A stretch of DNA of 64,000 nucleotides from Shimwellia pseudoproteus (GCF_016415625.1 NZ_WBXP01000015.1:1-64000); one strand, 5' to 3'. Positions 1 to 11,714 are shown, counted from the first letter of the stretch. The notes: generated by a model not told the origin, from the letters alone. Numbers and translations: made by a program.

Positions 1-27
1 ATCGGCGAAGGTGAGTTGATGGCTCAT
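1..27 (-). CDS. IS5-group transposase, first 9 codons only
   Basis: Nine codons (MSHQLTFAD) are visible before the window edge, preceded by the ribosome binding sequence AGAGGGACATC. The residues match the start of IS5 InsH, a DDE transposase that cuts and pastes the element. Nothing can be said about catalytic residues because they lie off the left edge. Confidence 0.8.
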
Positions 28-95
28 GATGTCCCTCTGGGATGCGCTCCGGATGAATATGATGATCTCATATCAGGAACTTGTTCGCACCTTCC
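1..95 (-). mobile_element. IS5-group insertion sequence, one end only (rest lies outside the window)
   Basis: Read on the minus strand, the element begins at base 95 with GGAAGGTGCGAACAAG (80-95), which matches the 16-bp terminal inverted repeat of IS5. A short leader follows, then a transposase start at base 27 with the reading MSHQLTFAD, the known beginning of IS5 transposase. The bases just outside the repeat, TTAG at 96-99, fit the YTAR target that IS5 duplicates. The leader differs from my memory of the E. coli K-12 IS5 leader, so this is probably a related IS5-group copy (ISKpn26-like is possible). The other end is outside the window, so completeness and the second target copy cannot be checked. 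Confidence 0.88.
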
Positions 96-307
96 TTAGT
101 TAACATCTTACCGAATCGCGTTATGTAACTATCGATAATATTAAAATTCTGATAATGAATATTTAATACCGCAATTAAATTAACTGTTGATATACAACCA
201 CCGTAATAATGAAACAAGACAATCTGGCCATCATCAGGGTGTATTCAGTCTGGAAATAAGCGTATCGGCAGGATAATCCCCGGCCAGAACAGGCCGGGGC
301 GGGAGGG
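96..307. other. AT-rich spacer between yhgF and the IS element; probably the old feoABC upstream region
   Basis: No open reading frame is supported here. Bases 110-240 are AT-rich and contain a Fur-box-like stretch around 151-169 (GATAATGA half-site, 11 of 19 to the Fur consensus by eye) and a single FNR-like half-site TTGAT near 184. In E. coli the iron(II) transport operon feoABC lies just downstream of yhgF in the same direction and is controlled by Fur and FNR, so this stretch is plausibly its promoter region. feoA itself is not in the window. TTAG at 96-99 is the likely IS target. Confidence 0.4.
278..299 (-). terminator. hairpin after yhgF, weak terminator
   Basis: CCCCGGCC (278-285) pairs perfectly with GGCCGGGG (292-299) across a 6-nt loop, starting 8 bases past the yhgF stop. 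On the minus strand the sequence after the stem is ATTATCC, so there is no good U-tract and termination may be partial. Confidence 0.5.
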
Positions 308-2644
308 TTAGCGTTTTTTACCGAAGGCGGCGGCCAGAGCATCACTCATGGCGCTGTTACCGGCCGGGGCATTATCCCGCTGGCGCGGTTTTGCCCCCCG
401 GGAGGCCGGGCGATTGTTGCGGCCCTGCTCCTGGGCTGCACCCGGGCTGCGGCGGCTGGTGCTGTCGCCGGGTTGCTCATCCAGACGCATGGTCAGGGCA
501 ATACGTTTGCGGTTAAGGTCCACGTCCATCACTTTGACCTGCACGATATCACCGGCTTTGACCACTTTATGCGGATCGTCAACGAACTTATCCGACAGCG
601 ACGAAATATGCACCAGACCATCCTGGTGCACCCCGATATCCACAAAGGCACCGAAGTTAGTCACGTTGGTGACCGCCCCTTCCAGCACCATTCCCGGGGC
701 CAGATCGTTCATGGTCTCTATCCCGTCGGCGAATTTTGCGGTTTTAAATTCCGGGCGCGGGTCGCGGCCAGGTTTCTCCAGCTCTTTGATGATGTCGGTA
801 ACGGTCGGCAGCCCGAAGCGTTCGTCGGTATAGTCTGAGGCCCTGAGCTCACGCAGCGCGTTGCTGTCCCCCATCAGCACTTGCAGGCTCTGATGGGTGG
901 CGGCGAGAATGCGCTCTACCAGCGGGTAAGCCTCCGGGTGCACCGTTGAGGCATCCAGCGGGTTATCCCCGTGGTTGATGCGCAGGAAGCCCGCACACTG
1001 TTCAAAGGCTTTTGGCCCCAGACGGCTGACTTTCAGCAACTGCTGGCGGTTACGGAACTGGCCGTTCTCATCACGCCAGGAGACGATATTCTGGGCCATC
1101 ATCCGGGTCAGACCGGCGACCCGGGTCAGCAGCGCCACAGAGGCGGTATTCAGATCTACCCCGACGGCGTTTACGCAGTCTTCCACCACCGCATCGAGCT
1201 TTTTAGCCAGCAGAGTCTGGCTGACATCGTGCTGATACTGGCCCACCCCAATGGATTTCGGGTCGATTTTCACCAGTTCCGCCAGCGGGTCCTGGAGGCG
1301 GCGGGCAATGGAGACGGCGCCGCGCAGGGAAACGTCGAGGTCCGGGAACTCCAGAGCGGCCAGCTCAGAGGCAGAATAAACCGACGCCCCGGCTTCGCTG
1401 ACAATCACTTTCTGGGCGGTGACCGCCGGGAACTGTTTTTGGACATCGAGGAAGAAGCGTTCGGTCTCCCGGGAGGCGGTACCGTTGCCGATGGCAACCA
1501 GTTCGACCCGGTATTTCTCACACAGTGCCGCGACCACCACTGCGGCTTTGGCGCTCTGGCCGGTGTGGGGGTAAATCGTGTCTGTGGCCACCAGTTTGCC
1601 GGTGCCGTCAACCACCGCCACTTTGACCCCGGTGCGCAGGCCCGGATCAAGGCCCATGGTGGCGCGCAGCCCGGCGGGGGCCGCCATCAGCAGATCGTGC
1701 AGGTTGCGGGCAAACACGTTGATAGCTTCATCTTCGGCCCGCTCGCGTACGCTGCCCATCAATTCGGTTTCGAGGTGCATCATCACTTTGATGCGCCATG
1801 TCCAGCTCACTACCGCACGGCGCCAGCTGTCCGCCGGGGCATTGTTCAGACGCAGCCCCAGATGGTCGATTATCAGCTGTTCGCAATAGCTTTCCCGGGG
1901 GGGCTCGTCAAACTGCGGATCGGCATTTAATGACAGTTGCAGGATACCTTCGTTACGGCCACGGAACATAGCCAGCGCCCGGTGTGACGGCACGCTGGCA
2001 ATCGGTTCGTGGTGGTCGAAATAGTCACTGAATTTCGCCCCTTCCTGTTCTTTGCCGTCGGCAACCCGGGAGACCAGATGGGCATTCTTCCACAGGTAAT
2101 CGCGCACCTTGCCGAGCAGTACCGCGTCTTCGGCAAAACGTTCCATCAGAATGTAGCGCGCACCGTCGAGGGCGGCTTTACTGTCGGCGACACCGTTGTC
2201 GGCGTTTACATAGTCCGCGGCGGCGGTATCGGGATCGTGGGACGGGGTATTCCACAGTAGATCGGCCAGGGGTTCGAGGCCCGCTTCAATGGCAATCTGG
2301 CCGCGGGTGCGGCGTTTGGGTTTGTAGGGAAGATAGAGATCTTCCAGCTCGGTTTTGCTCAGGGTGCCGTTGATGGCGCCCGCCAGCGCGTCGGTCAGTT
2401 TGCCTTGCTCGGTGATGGACTTGAGGATGGCCTGGCGGCGGTCTTCCAGCTCGCGCAGGTAGCCCAGCCGGGTTTCCAGCTGGCGCAACTGGGTATCGTC
2501 CAGCCCGCCGGTGACTTCTTTACGGTATCGCGCAATAAAGGGCACCGTGTTGCCCTCGTCCAGCAGGCGCACGGCAGCGTCAACCTGCTCGTTCCGGGCC
2601 TGGAGTTCGCCGGCAATAATGCGGCACAGAGAATTATTCATCAT
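308..2644 (-). CDS. yhgF: YhgF/Tex family RNA-binding transcription accessory protein
   Basis: The 778-residue protein is close to E. coli YhgF (773 aa) along its whole length. Family layout: N-terminal helical Tex region, YqgF/RuvC-like fold in the middle (around [16 protein letters not shown], residue 330), helix-hairpin-helix repeats near residue 500-560 and an S1 RNA-binding domain near 650-720 ([21 protein letters not shown]). The tail is Arg/Gly/Pro-rich. The reading frame is open for 55 further codons upstream, but MMN at 2644 matches the E. coli start. It follows greB on the same strand with an 88-bp gap. Tex proteins bind nucleic acid and influence transcription and RNA quality; the exact role in enterobacteria is not settled. 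Confidence 0.95.
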   Translation of the reverse strand: MMNNSLCRIIAGELQARNEQVDAAVRLLDEGNTVPFIARYRKEVTGGLDDTQLRQLETRLGYLRELEDRRQAILKSITEQGKLTDALAGAINGTLSKTELEDLYLPYKPKRRTRGQIAIEAGLEPLADLLWNTPSHDPDTAAADYVNADNGVADSKAALDGARYILMERFAEDAVLLGKVRDYLWKNAHLVSRVADGKEQEGAKFSDYFDHHEPIASVPSHRALAMFRGRNEGILQLSLNADPQFDEPPRESYCEQLIIDHLGLRLNNAPADSWRRAVVSWTWRIKVMMHLETELMGSVRERAEDEAINVFARNLHDLLMAAPAGLRATMGLDPGLRTGVKVAVVDGTGKLVATDTIYPHTGQSAKAAVVVAALCEKYRVELVAIGNGTASRETERFFLDVQKQFPAVTAQKVIVSEAGASVYSASELAALEFPDLDVSLRGAVSIARRLQDPLAELVKIDPKSIGVGQYQHDVSQTLLAKKLDAVVEDCVNAVGVDLNTASVALLTRVAGLTRMMAQNIVSWRDENGQFRNRQQLLKVSRLGPKAFEQCAGFLRINHGDNPLDASTVHPEAYPLVERILAATHQSLQVLMGDSNALRELRASDYTDERFGLPTVTDIIKELEKPGRDPRPEFKTAKFADGIETMNDLAPGMVLEGAVTNVTNFGAFVDIGVHQDGLVHISSLSDKFVDDPHKVVKAGDIVQVKVMDVDLNRKRIALTMRLDEQPGDSTSRRSPGAAQEQGRNNRPASRGAKPRQRDNAPAGNSAMSDALAAAFGKKR

Positions 2645-2732
2645 GGTGTTATCATCTGTTGATTGCGGAAATAGTCGGAGGATACGGACTGGCGGGTAAA
2701 ATTGCCAGCCGCAGAGCCTGTCTGGACCGGAT

Positions 2733-3218
2733 TCAGACGGTTCCGGGCCGGGCATATTCAATGGTGTTGACGTACCAGCTGGCTTCCCCGGCTGGGGTCT
2801 GTACGACAACCAAATCGCCGACCTCTTTTTTCAGTAAGGCCCGGGCCATCGGGGCGTCGATAGAGATATAATCTTTACGGCCAAAAATCTCGTCATAGCC
2901 CACGATGCGAAAGCGTTTTACGTCGCCATCGTCGTTTTCGATTTCTACCCAGGCGCCAAAGAACACTTTGCCTTCCTGTTGCGGGGAGTAATCGACAATT
3001 TTCAGGTATTCGAGGCATTTGGTGATGTAGCGCACCCGGCGATCGATTTCCCGCAGGCGCTTTTTATTATACTGGTAATCGGCGTTTTCACTGCGGTCGC
3101 CGAGGCTGGCGGCCCAGGTCACTTTTTTAGTGACTTCCGGCCGTTCCTGGCGCCACAGGTAGTCCATTTCCTGTTTTAGCTTTTCGTAACCTTCGCGAGT
3201 AATAAGCGGTGTTTTCAT
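2733..3218 (-). CDS. greB: Transcript cleavage factor GreB
   Basis: 161 residues, three more than E. coli GreB at the C-terminus. GreB enters the secondary channel of RNA polymerase and stimulates cleavage of backtracked RNA. The N-terminal half is the antiparallel coiled coil; the tip carries the acidic pair in the segment [11 protein letters not shown] (about residues 38-48). The C-terminal half is the FKBP-like domain ([23 protein letters not shown]). It is divergent from ompR over a 221-bp gap and leads into yhgF. Confidence 0.97.
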   Translation of the reverse strand: MKTPLITREGYEKLKQEMDYLWRQERPEVTKKVTWAASLGDRSENADYQYNKKRLREIDRRVRYITKCLEYLKIVDYSPQQEGKVFFGAWVEIENDDGDVKRFRIVGYDEIFGRKDYISIDAPMARALLKKEVGDLVVVQTPAGEASWYVNTIEYARPGTV

Positions 3219-3439
3219 TTGATGAGTGGCTCCGGTTTTCCAGACCCGGGGTACTTTACACTGCGGTGATGTACCTGGGGGTCAGAACAGGCTAATTTGC
3301 TGATAAACGCACAGATAACTTGCTGTAAAATATGCTTTGTAACAATTTCGACTAGAATATATACCAGAATTGGCTGGTTAAGCGCGTCGGCTTTTTTAGA
3401 ATACCAGCACTCAGTATTCGAACCTTTGGGAGTAACACA
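3219..3439. promoter_or_regulatory. Divergent greB / ompR-envZ control region
   Basis: This gap carries the promoters of both greB (minus) and the ompR-envZ operon (plus). A candidate ompR promoter is TTTGTA (3336-3341), 16-bp spacer, TATATA (3358-3363). The ompR ribosome binding site is the GGGAGTAAC just before ATG 3440. No perfect CRP palindrome was seen, although the E. coli ompB promoter is known to respond to CRP and IHF. Confidence 0.4.
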
Positions 3440-5547
<2,108 letters not shown>

Positions 5548-5560
5548 TCTGTGACAGATA

Positions 5561-5592
5561 AAAAAACCGCTGAATTATTCAGCGGTTTTTTT
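5561..5592. terminator. Bidirectional terminator between envZ and pckA
   Basis: AAAAAACCGCTGAA and TTCAGCGGTTTTTTT form a strong stem with A- and T-tracts on either side, so it can end both the envZ (plus) and pckA (minus) transcripts, whose stops are 13 and 18 bases away. Confidence 0.9.
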
Positions 5593-5610
5593 ATCGGCAA
5601 CGGTAATGGA

Positions 5611-7230
5611 TTAGAGACGCGGGCCCGCGCTGACCAGTGCCGCCCCGGCCGGGGTATCCGTGTACTTATCGAAGTTTTCGATAAACAGCTTCGCCAGGGT
5701 GGTGGCTTTTTCCTGCCACTGCTCGGGAGAGCCGTAAGTGCTGCGCGGATCGAGGATTCGGCTGTCGACACCGGGCAGCTCCGTAGGGACCGCGAGGTTA
5801 AAGATTGGCAGGGTGAAGGTTTCGGCGTTGTCCAGCTCGCCGTCCAGAATCGCATTGATAATGGCGCGGGTGTCTTTAATGGAGATCCGCTTACCGGTCC
5901 CGTTCCAGCCGGTATTGACCAGGTAAGCCTGGGCGCCGGACGCCTGCATGCGTTTGACCAGGACTTCAGAATACTGGGTTGGGTGCAGGGTCAGGAACGC
6001 GGCACCAAAACAGGCGGAGAAGGTTGGGGTTGGTTCGTTGATCCCGCGCTCGGTGCCCGCCAGTTTTGCGGTAAAGCCGGACAGGAAGTGATACTGAGTC
6101 TGGCTGGCAGTCAGACGAGAAACCGGCGGCAACACCCCAAACGCATCGGCGGTGAGGAAGATAACCTTGGTGGCATGGCCCGCCTTCGACACCGGCTTGA
6201 CGATATTGTCGATAAAGTCGATGGGGTAGGAGACCCGGGCGTTTTCGGTTTTGGACGCATCGTCAAAGTCGATAACGCCGTCTGCATCCACTACCACGTT
6301 TTCCAGCAGGGCATCCCGGCGGATCGCATTATAGATTTCTGGCTCGGCTTCTTTGGACAGGCGAATCGTTTTCGCATAGCACCCCCCTTCGAAGTTAAAC
6401 ACCCCGTCGTCATCCCAGCCGTGTTCATCGTCGCCAATCAGGCGGCGCTTCGGATCGGTGGAGAGGGTGGTTTTACCGGTGCCGGACAAGCCAAAGAAGA
6501 CCGCCACATCGTCTTTTTCACCCACGTTCGCCGAGCAGTGCATTGAGGCAATGCCTTTGAGCGGCAGCAGGTAGTTCATGATGGCGAACAGGCCTTTTTT
6601 CATCTCGCCGCCGTACCAGGTACCGCCGATCAGCTGGATACGTTCGGTAAGGTTAAAGGCGACAAAATTTTCTGAATTTAAGTGTTGCTCTTTCCAGTGG
6701 GGATTGGTGCATTTGGCACCGTTCATCACGATAAAATCAGGTTCAAACGCGGCGAGTTCGTCGTCGCTGGGGCGGATAAACATGTTCTTAACGAAGTGCG
6801 CCTGCCAGGCCACTTCGGTAATGAAACGCACCGCCAGACGGGTATCGGTGTTGGCGCCGCAGAACGCGTCAACAATAAACAGACGTTTGCCGGACAGCTG
6901 CTCAGTCACCAGAGACTTCAACTGCTGCCAGGTTTCCTGACTCAGGGGCTTATTGTCGTTTTTTCCCTTGCCGGTGTCTGACCACCACAGCGTGTCGCGG
7001 GTTGTGTCGTCGCGCACGATGTATTTATCTTTTGGGGAGCGGCCGGTAAAAATACCGGTATCCACTGCGACTGCGCCCAGATTGGTCAACACTCCACGCT
7101 CGAAGCCTTCCAGGCCCGGCGCCAGTTCTTCTTGGTAAAGGGTGTCGTAATCAGGGTTATAGACCACTTCACTCACGTCATGAATGCCATAAGCTTGCAG
7201 AGCCTGCGGGGTAACACCATGAAAGCGCAT
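5611..7230 (-). CDS. pckA: Phosphoenolpyruvate carboxykinase (ATP)
   Basis: 539 residues (E. coli 540). PckA converts oxaloacetate and ATP to phosphoenolpyruvate, CO2 and ADP, the first step of gluconeogenesis from C4 acids. Visible motifs are the P-loop [11 protein letters not shown] (near residue 247), the metal-binding segment [14 protein letters not shown] and the substrate-binding segment [10 protein letters not shown] near residue 64. ATG 7230 has AAGGAG at a good distance. It is a single-gene unit flanked by a strong terminator and by a CRP site upstream; E. coli pckA is cAMP-CRP activated. The yhgE gene that neighbours it in E. coli is absent. Confidence 0.98.
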   Translation of the reverse strand: MRFHGVTPQALQAYGIHDVSEVVYNPDYDTLYQEELAPGLEGFERGVLTNLGAVAVDTGIFTGRSPKDKYIVRDDTTRDTLWWSDTGKGKNDNKPLSQETWQQLKSLVTEQLSGKRLFIVDAFCGANTDTRLAVRFITEVAWQAHFVKNMFIRPSDDELAAFEPDFIVMNGAKCTNPHWKEQHLNSENFVAFNLTERIQLIGGTWYGGEMKKGLFAIMNYLLPLKGIASMHCSANVGEKDDVAVFFGLSGTGKTTLSTDPKRRLIGDDEHGWDDDGVFNFEGGCYAKTIRLSKEAEPEIYNAIRRDALLENVVVDADGVIDFDDASKTENARVSYPIDFIDNIVKPVSKAGHATKVIFLTADAFGVLPPVSRLTASQTQYHFLSGFTAKLAGTERGINEPTPTFSACFGAAFLTLHPTQYSEVLVKRMQASGAQAYLVNTGWNGTGKRISIKDTRAIINAILDGELDNAETFTLPIFNLAVPTELPGVDSRILDPRSTYGSPEQWQEKATTLAKLFIENFDKYTDTPAGAALVSAGPRL

Positions 7231-7347
7231 TTGACTACTCCTTTGCTAACTTATACTGATGCAAATTGTAGGGTTGTTTTACGGTTGTTAACCGAGACGG
7301 GCCTCATAGATTTACCGTTCTGGGAAAAACATTTTTCCGGGAAACGT

Positions 7348-7363
7348 TGTGATGCCTGTCACA
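7348..7363 (-). promoter_or_regulatory. CRP binding site upstream of pckA
   Basis: TGTGATGCCTGTCACA is a perfect TGTGA-N6-TCACA palindrome, centred 125 bp from the pckA start codon. Between it and the gene, on the minus strand, TACAAT (7265-7270) is a reasonable -10 with TTAACA 15 bp upstream, which puts the CRP site roughly 95-100 bp before the transcription start. This fits catabolite activation of pckA. Confidence 0.85.
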
Positions 7364-7487
7364 ATGTGGGGTCAGATTATGACAGCATTCAGGATGTGGG
7401 CGTGAAAAATATTTAAGGAATGTTAAATAAATGCGAACAAAATAAGCTTTTTGTGAGGAGGATCGATTTTGCAAGGAAATATGTGAT

Positions 7488-7517
7488 ATCAACTATGCCA
7501 AAAATGGCATAGTTGAT
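7488..7517. terminator. Perfect 13-bp inverted repeat, terminator-like, between hslO and pckA
   Basis: ATCAACTATGCCA (7488-7500) and TGGCATAGTTGAT (7505-7517) are exact reverse complements around an AAAA loop. It sits 16 bases past the hslO stop and is probably its terminator, but the T-run (GGGTTTTTG) is on the plus-strand side; reading from hslO the stem is followed by ATCACATATTTCC, with only weak U content. Confidence 0.55.
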
Positions 7518-7533
7518 GGGTTTTTGTGGGCGA

Positions 7534-8412
7534 TTAATGGATATGTGGATCCGCCGGGGAGGCGTTCTTGCGCAGCTCAATAATGTCCATTTCGTTGAAC
7601 ACGTAGTGATTTCCGCAGTAATCGCAGTTCATATCAATTTCCCCGTCCTCCGCCAGAATGCTGGCAATTTCTTCTTCCGGCAGGGTTTTCAGCGCATCGG
7701 CACAGCGCTCGCGGGAGCAGGTACACGTAAATTCCACCGTTTGAGGATCGTAGATTGTCACCTCCTCTTCATGGTACAGACGCCACAGCACGTCGTTCGC
7801 CGGCAGATTCAGTAACTCTTCCGCTTTGATGGTAGCGGTTAATGTCGCCAGATGGTCAAAGTCTTCCCGCTGGGCATTCTGCGCCGGCAGCACCTGGAGC
7901 AACATCCCGCCCGCGGCCGGTTTGCCGTCGGCTTCGCCGGTCAGAATAAACAGACGGGTCGGCAACTGTTCGGAACGCATAAAGTAATCTTCCAGACAGG
8001 CGGCCAGAGTATCGCCTTCCAGGCCGACAACCCCCTGGTAGCGTTCGCCTTCATCCGGGGTAATGGTTATCACCAGATAGCCGTTGCCCACCAGGGTTTT
8101 CAGATCCGCATCTTCCGGGACATCACCCTGAGTACGGGCAACACCGCGCATCTGCTGCTGGTTATTGCCGTTAATGACCGCCAGGGTCAGGGGGCCATCA
8201 CCCTGTAACTGCACGGTGATGCTGCCGGCAAATTTCAGGGTCGCGGTCAGCAGACTGGTGGCCACCAGTAATTCACCCAGCACCTTTTTCACAGGCTGCG
8301 GGTAGTCGTGGTTTTCCAGGATGTGCTGCCAGGTTTCGGAAACCGTCACCAGCTCGCCGCGCACGGCGTGGTTTTCGAACAGATAGCGGTGTAATTGGTC
8401 ATGTTGGGCCAT
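7534..8412 (-). CDS. hslO: Redox-regulated chaperone Hsp33
   Basis: 292 residues, the same length as E. coli HslO. Hsp33 is a holdase switched on by oxidation and unfolding. The C-terminal zinc switch is intact: CTCSRERC (Cys-x-Cys) and CDYCGNH (Cys-x2-Cys), about residues 232-268. I chose [12 protein letters not shown] at 8412 instead of the ATG-like start 24 bases upstream because it matches the family start. It follows hslR by 27 bp in the yrfG-hslR-hslO operon, a heat-shock unit in E. coli. Confidence 0.97.
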   Translation of the reverse strand: MAQHDQLHRYLFENHAVRGELVTVSETWQHILENHDYPQPVKKVLGELLVATSLLTATLKFAGSITVQLQGDGPLTLAVINGNNQQQMRGVARTQGDVPEDADLKTLVGNGYLVITITPDEGERYQGVVGLEGDTLAACLEDYFMRSEQLPTRLFILTGEADGKPAAGGMLLQVLPAQNAQREDFDHLATLTATIKAEELLNLPANDVLWRLYHEEEVTIYDPQTVEFTCTCSRERCADALKTLPEEEIASILAEDGEIDMNCDYCGNHYVFNEMDIIELRKNASPADPHIH

Positions 8413-8439
8413 AGTCGTCTCTCTTGCGGGTGGCAACGA

Positions 8440-8841
8440 TTATTCGCTGTCACCGTATTTAAATTTCATCAGATCCCGGCGCTCTTTTTTATCCGGGCGG
8501 CGTTCCGGATTCGGCATAGACAGGGCATTCATTTTGCGCGCCAGGGCTATGCTCTCGCGTTTGGTGATGCTCTCGGCCGTCTCTTCATACAGCAGGGCGG
8601 CTTCACTGGCTGCACGGCGTTGATCCATCACATTGCGCACGATAACGGTGCGCTGATCATTCCCCTGGCGTAGGGTGATTTCGGCATCCATTTCTACCAG
8701 CTTGCTGGGCTTACTGCGCTGGCCGTTGTAGTGAACCTTGCCGCCTTCGATCATCTCCCGCGCCAGGGCCCGGGTTTTATAAAAGCGAGCCGCCCAGAGC
8801 CATTTATCCAGGCGTACACCCGCGGTGGTTTTCTCTTTCAC
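8440..8841 (-). CDS. hslR: Heat-shock ribosome-associated protein Hsp15
   Basis: 133 residues, same length as E. coli HslR. The S4-like RNA-binding domain is at residues 9-70 (RLDKWLWAARFYKTRALAREMIEGGKV). Hsp15 binds free 50S subunits that carry a stalled peptidyl-tRNA and helps recycle them after heat shock. The C-terminus is basic (RRPDKKERRDLMKFK). The start codon overlaps the yrfG stop by ATGA, so the genes are translated as a unit. Confidence 0.97.
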   Translation of the reverse strand: MKEKTTAGVRLDKWLWAARFYKTRALAREMIEGGKVHYNGQRSKPSKLVEMDAEITLRQGNDQRTVIVRNVMDQRRAASEAALLYEETAESITKRESIALARKMNALSMPNPERRPDKKERRDLMKFKYGDSE

Positions 8842-9509
8842 TGCGACTCCAGAAGTTCAGGGATCAGACGCCGGTAGTCACTGAGGGCCATAAAATGCTG
8901 GTAATGTTTGTCCGGCATGCCGGAGTCCGGGTTACTGACGCCGAAACAATACCGGATACCAAAACGGGTGGCGGCATCGAGGATCGCCTCACTGTCATCA
9001 ATAAACAGGGTTCTGGCGGCATCCAGCCCGGTTGTGCTGGCAACGGCCTGCCACAGACGCTGATCTTCTTTCGGATAACCAAATGTGTGGGTGGAAAGTA
9101 ATAAATCAAGGTGCGCATCCAGACCGGTGTGTTTTAGCTTCACCGCCAGGTTATGGGGATGGGCGTTGGTCAGGAGGATACGTTGCTTGCCGCAGGTGGC
9201 CAGCGCGTCAAGAAACGGCACCGTATCATCGCGTAATGTCGCCCGGGGGCCTTGTGCTGTTGTCATGGCGCAAATATCCAGCCCGAGTTTTTCACTCCAG
9301 TAATCCAGACAGTACCAGTTTAGCGTATGTTGCACCGCATGGTATTCAGCCTTGATGAGCCGCTGCGCCTCTTCATGGCTCAGCCCCCGGGTGCGTTGCA
9401 GGGTCTCCGGCACCAGTTGTTGCCAGAAGTAATTGTCGAAGGCTAAATCCAGTAAGGTGCCGTCCATATCCAGCAGGATAGTGTCGATGTTTTTCCAGTC
9501 GATAGTCAT
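8838..9509 (-). CDS. yrfG: HAD-family GMP/IMP nucleotidase YrfG
   Basis: 223 residues (E. coli 222). HAD phosphatase motifs are all present: motif I LLDMDGTLLDL at about 13-23, motif II LLTNAHP, the Lys in GYPKEDQRLW and the acidic motif IV FIDDSEAILDAA. The E. coli enzyme dephosphorylates GMP and IMP. ATG 9509 gives the E. coli-like N-terminus; a TTG 24 bases upstream would add eight residues. First gene of yrfG-hslR-hslO; transcription may read in from igaA past a weak hairpin. Confidence 0.93.
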   Translation of the reverse strand: MTIDWKNIDTILLDMDGTLLDLAFDNYFWQQLVPETLQRTRGLSHEEAQRLIKAEYHAVQHTLNWYCLDYWSEKLGLDICAMTTAQGPRATLRDDTVPFLDALATCGKQRILLTNAHPHNLAVKLKHTGLDAHLDLLLSTHTFGYPKEDQRLWQAVASTTGLDAARTLFIDDSEAILDAATRFGIRYCFGVSNPDSGMPDKHYQHFMALSDYRRLIPELLESQ

Positions 9510-9554
9510 GGAGCGCGGTTCCGGGCAGGGCAAAAGGCGACAGAGTAGTACAAA

Positions 9555-9580
9555 CCTCCCGCGGCGGGAATAGCGGGAGG
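9555..9580 (-). terminator. Terminator-like hairpin after igaA
   Basis: CCTCCCGC (9555-9562) pairs with GCGGGAGG (9573-9580). It lies immediately after the igaA stop, and on the minus strand the stem is followed by TTTGTACTACT, a short U-rich run. Confidence 0.6.
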
Positions 9581-9581
9581 G

Positions 9582-11714
9582 TTAGTCGGCCGGGTTGCCC
9601 GGGCTGGTTAACAGATTCTGCGACAGGCAGTTCTCGTAATACTGCTGGATGGCGTGAATACGCAACTGGTGCTGCTGATAACGGCGCACCGCCATCACAC
9701 CGTTCCACAGGGTACATCCCAGCAACAGCAGGAGTAGCAATGTGGTGGCGAGGTTACGCCAGACACCGGCGCTATCCGGGATGGCGTGGAGCGTGACATG
9801 TTTGGTGCCGTTGGCATCGCTCTGGATGCTGGTGACGATCCCCTCCGCCGCAAACGGGGTGCTCATCAGTTGGCTGGCCAGACGATGAAAGGCACTCCAG
9901 CGCTCTGCTGGCTGGAAGTCATCAATAGCGGTGGATGGCCAGGGGATATCCACCAGCGGGTTGCCTTCATCGCTGATTATCACAAACCCGCCCGGTGCCG
10001 GGCTGTTGAGTGCCTGGGCCGCCCGTTCGGTTTCACGCATAAAGAACGGATTGGTGGAGGTGGTGACCAGGTTATCCAGTGACTCGGCGCTGACCGGGCG
10101 CAGCAACAGGTTAGTGCCGTCCAGTTTGCCAGTGCTGGCGCGCCGGGTCAGGGTGGCCCAGTCCCGGGTATTACCGAGGTTGGTCAGGGCGTTTTTCAGC
10201 CGGACACATTCATCCCGCCCGGTGCAGAGCGCCTGGGTCTTTTTCACGATATCGGCAAAATCCGTCAGCAGGATCATCCCGGAACGCTGAATAGCAGAAG
10301 CTAACTGAGGGTTAATATCATTGTCGCCGGGCTGAGGATGCAGTTGCTGGTTTACCGAGTCCAGCAGCGCGGTGGCTTTGGCCACGGTATCGGATTCCGG
10401 GAACGGCAGCGCGCGGGCGGTATTCCAGATCATGCGGGAACAGTCGAACGGCGCAAAGGGGCTGTCGTTACGCGCTGAGAAACTGCCGGTACTGCTGATA
10501 TTACAGGTCCCGGTGCCTTTGACTTTCAGGGTATCGCCCACTTTAAGGCCAGACTTTTCCAGCTCTGCCACGGTGCTGGCGCTTACGGTCTGGGCGCCTT
10601 TCAGCCAGGAGAGCGTCAGCTTCAGCGGCATATCCAGCGGTACCCAAAACGTCATCATGATCAGCACCAGCAGGGCGCCGATGGCAATCACCAGATTGCG
10701 GGACCAGCGCTGGAGCGGAAAATTGGTTACTTCATCTTCGAGTGATAAAAATGGCCCCTGGCGCACAACCCGGCGGTCGAGATAGACATCAATATCGGTC
10801 TGCTGGCCGAGATCGCGGCTCACGAAAGGCTTCCAGTGGGCCGGGTAAATCAGGTCGATAATCCCCAGAGAGATATTGTTCATCGGGTCAATATCGGACT
10901 CGCCAAACAGCCCCCAGCGTTTTGGGGTGCCCCGTAAACAGTGGATTTCACGCAGCGAACGGCGGAGCGGTGGGGCAAATAGCCCCCAGCCCCCGGCGGC
11001 AAACAGGATAATCGTCGCCCCCACCAGCCAGGGCACCAGAAATCCTGGTGTGACCAGGCACAAGAAGGCGAGGATAAAGGCGCCGACCATCAGCAACGGG
11101 CTGCACACATTGTCGGCTTTACTCAGGGCGTACTCTTCGGGGGTTTCCTGGCGCACATGGCGCAGTTCAACTTGTTCGCTCTCTTCACCGCGGATAAAAG
11201 AGTGGCCTGCCGGGGCATTTTCGAGGGCGAACCCTGCGGCGTCGTTGACATAATCTTGCAGGGTGTGGCCATTGAGGCTGATAACCAGCGGCATAGTCTC
11301 AGTGCGGACCAGCTCTATGCGGTTGTCGTTGCCAATATAGGGCTCCCAGAACGGGGGCAGGTGGACCTCAACCGAGTCAAGATAATAGCGCCATTTGTTG
11401 GCTTCATCGGTGGATAAACCGTAGCGGGTAATGGCCCGGGTTACACAGATAACTTTACCGCTGCGCGGGGTGAGGGTGAGTGACTGAGGGGCACTGCTGG
11501 CGGCGGACAGCCCCACCAGTTGGCGGGAGCGATTAAAGCTCTCCAGGTAGCTTTCAGCCGCTTTGCGTTCGTCACCGGTTAATTTACGAAACGTGGCGCC
11601 GGGAAAATTTATGGTGGGTAGCCGCGCATTGCGCTGCTGGCTACGCCACAGCAAACTTAGCCCCAGCGCGACACCGGCAAGGACAGTGGCGACTAAAATC
11701 AATAAGGTGCTCAT
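9582..11714 (-). CDS. igaA: Inner-membrane Rcs-phosphorelay repressor IgaA
   Basis: 710 residues, matching E. coli IgaA/YrfF (711 aa). IgaA spans the inner membrane and holds the Rcs envelope-stress phosphorelay in check through contacts with RcsD; RcsF relieves it. Visible are an N-terminal helix (residues 3-20), a pair of helices around 205-250, another near 340-360, a large periplasmic domain and a C-terminal helix near 655-675. The cytoplasmic segment SLREIHCLRGTPKRWGLFGE is strongly conserved with E. coli, the periplasmic part less so. The gene is essential in many enterobacteria when Rcs is intact. Confidence 0.95.
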   Translation of the reverse strand: MSTLLILVATVLAGVALGLSLLWRSQQRNARLPTINFPGATFRKLTGDERKAAESYLESFNRSRQLVGLSAASSAPQSLTLTPRSGKVICVTRAITRYGLSTDEANKWRYYLDSVEVHLPPFWEPYIGNDNRIELVRTETMPLVISLNGHTLQDYVNDAAGFALENAPAGHSFIRGEESEQVELRHVRQETPEEYALSKADNVCSPLLMVGAFILAFLCLVTPGFLVPWLVGATIILFAAGGWGLFAPPLRRSLREIHCLRGTPKRWGLFGESDIDPMNNISLGIIDLIYPAHWKPFVSRDLGQQTDIDVYLDRRVVRQGPFLSLEDEVTNFPLQRWSRNLVIAIGALLVLIMMTFWVPLDMPLKLTLSWLKGAQTVSASTVAELEKSGLKVGDTLKVKGTGTCNISSTGSFSARNDSPFAPFDCSRMIWNTARALPFPESDTVAKATALLDSVNQQLHPQPGDNDINPQLASAIQRSGMILLTDFADIVKKTQALCTGRDECVRLKNALTNLGNTRDWATLTRRASTGKLDGTNLLLRPVSAESLDNLVTTSTNPFFMRETERAAQALNSPAPGGFVIISDEGNPLVDIPWPSTAIDDFQPAERWSAFHRLASQLMSTPFAAEGIVTSIQSDANGTKHVTLHAIPDSAGVWRNLATTLLLLLLLGCTLWNGVMAVRRYQQHQLRIHAIQQYYENCLSQNLLTSPGNPAD

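Noticed and set aside
1..95. The IS end being E. coli K-12 IS5 picked up during cloning
   Set aside because: The leader before the transposase differs at many bases from K-12 IS5 as I remember it, so a native IS5-group relative is more likely; a direct comparison would settle it.
971..1930. A 319-codon plus-strand frame opposite yhgF
   Set aside because: Composition and position mark it as the complement of yhgF codons; no promoter or ribosome binding site and no known family.
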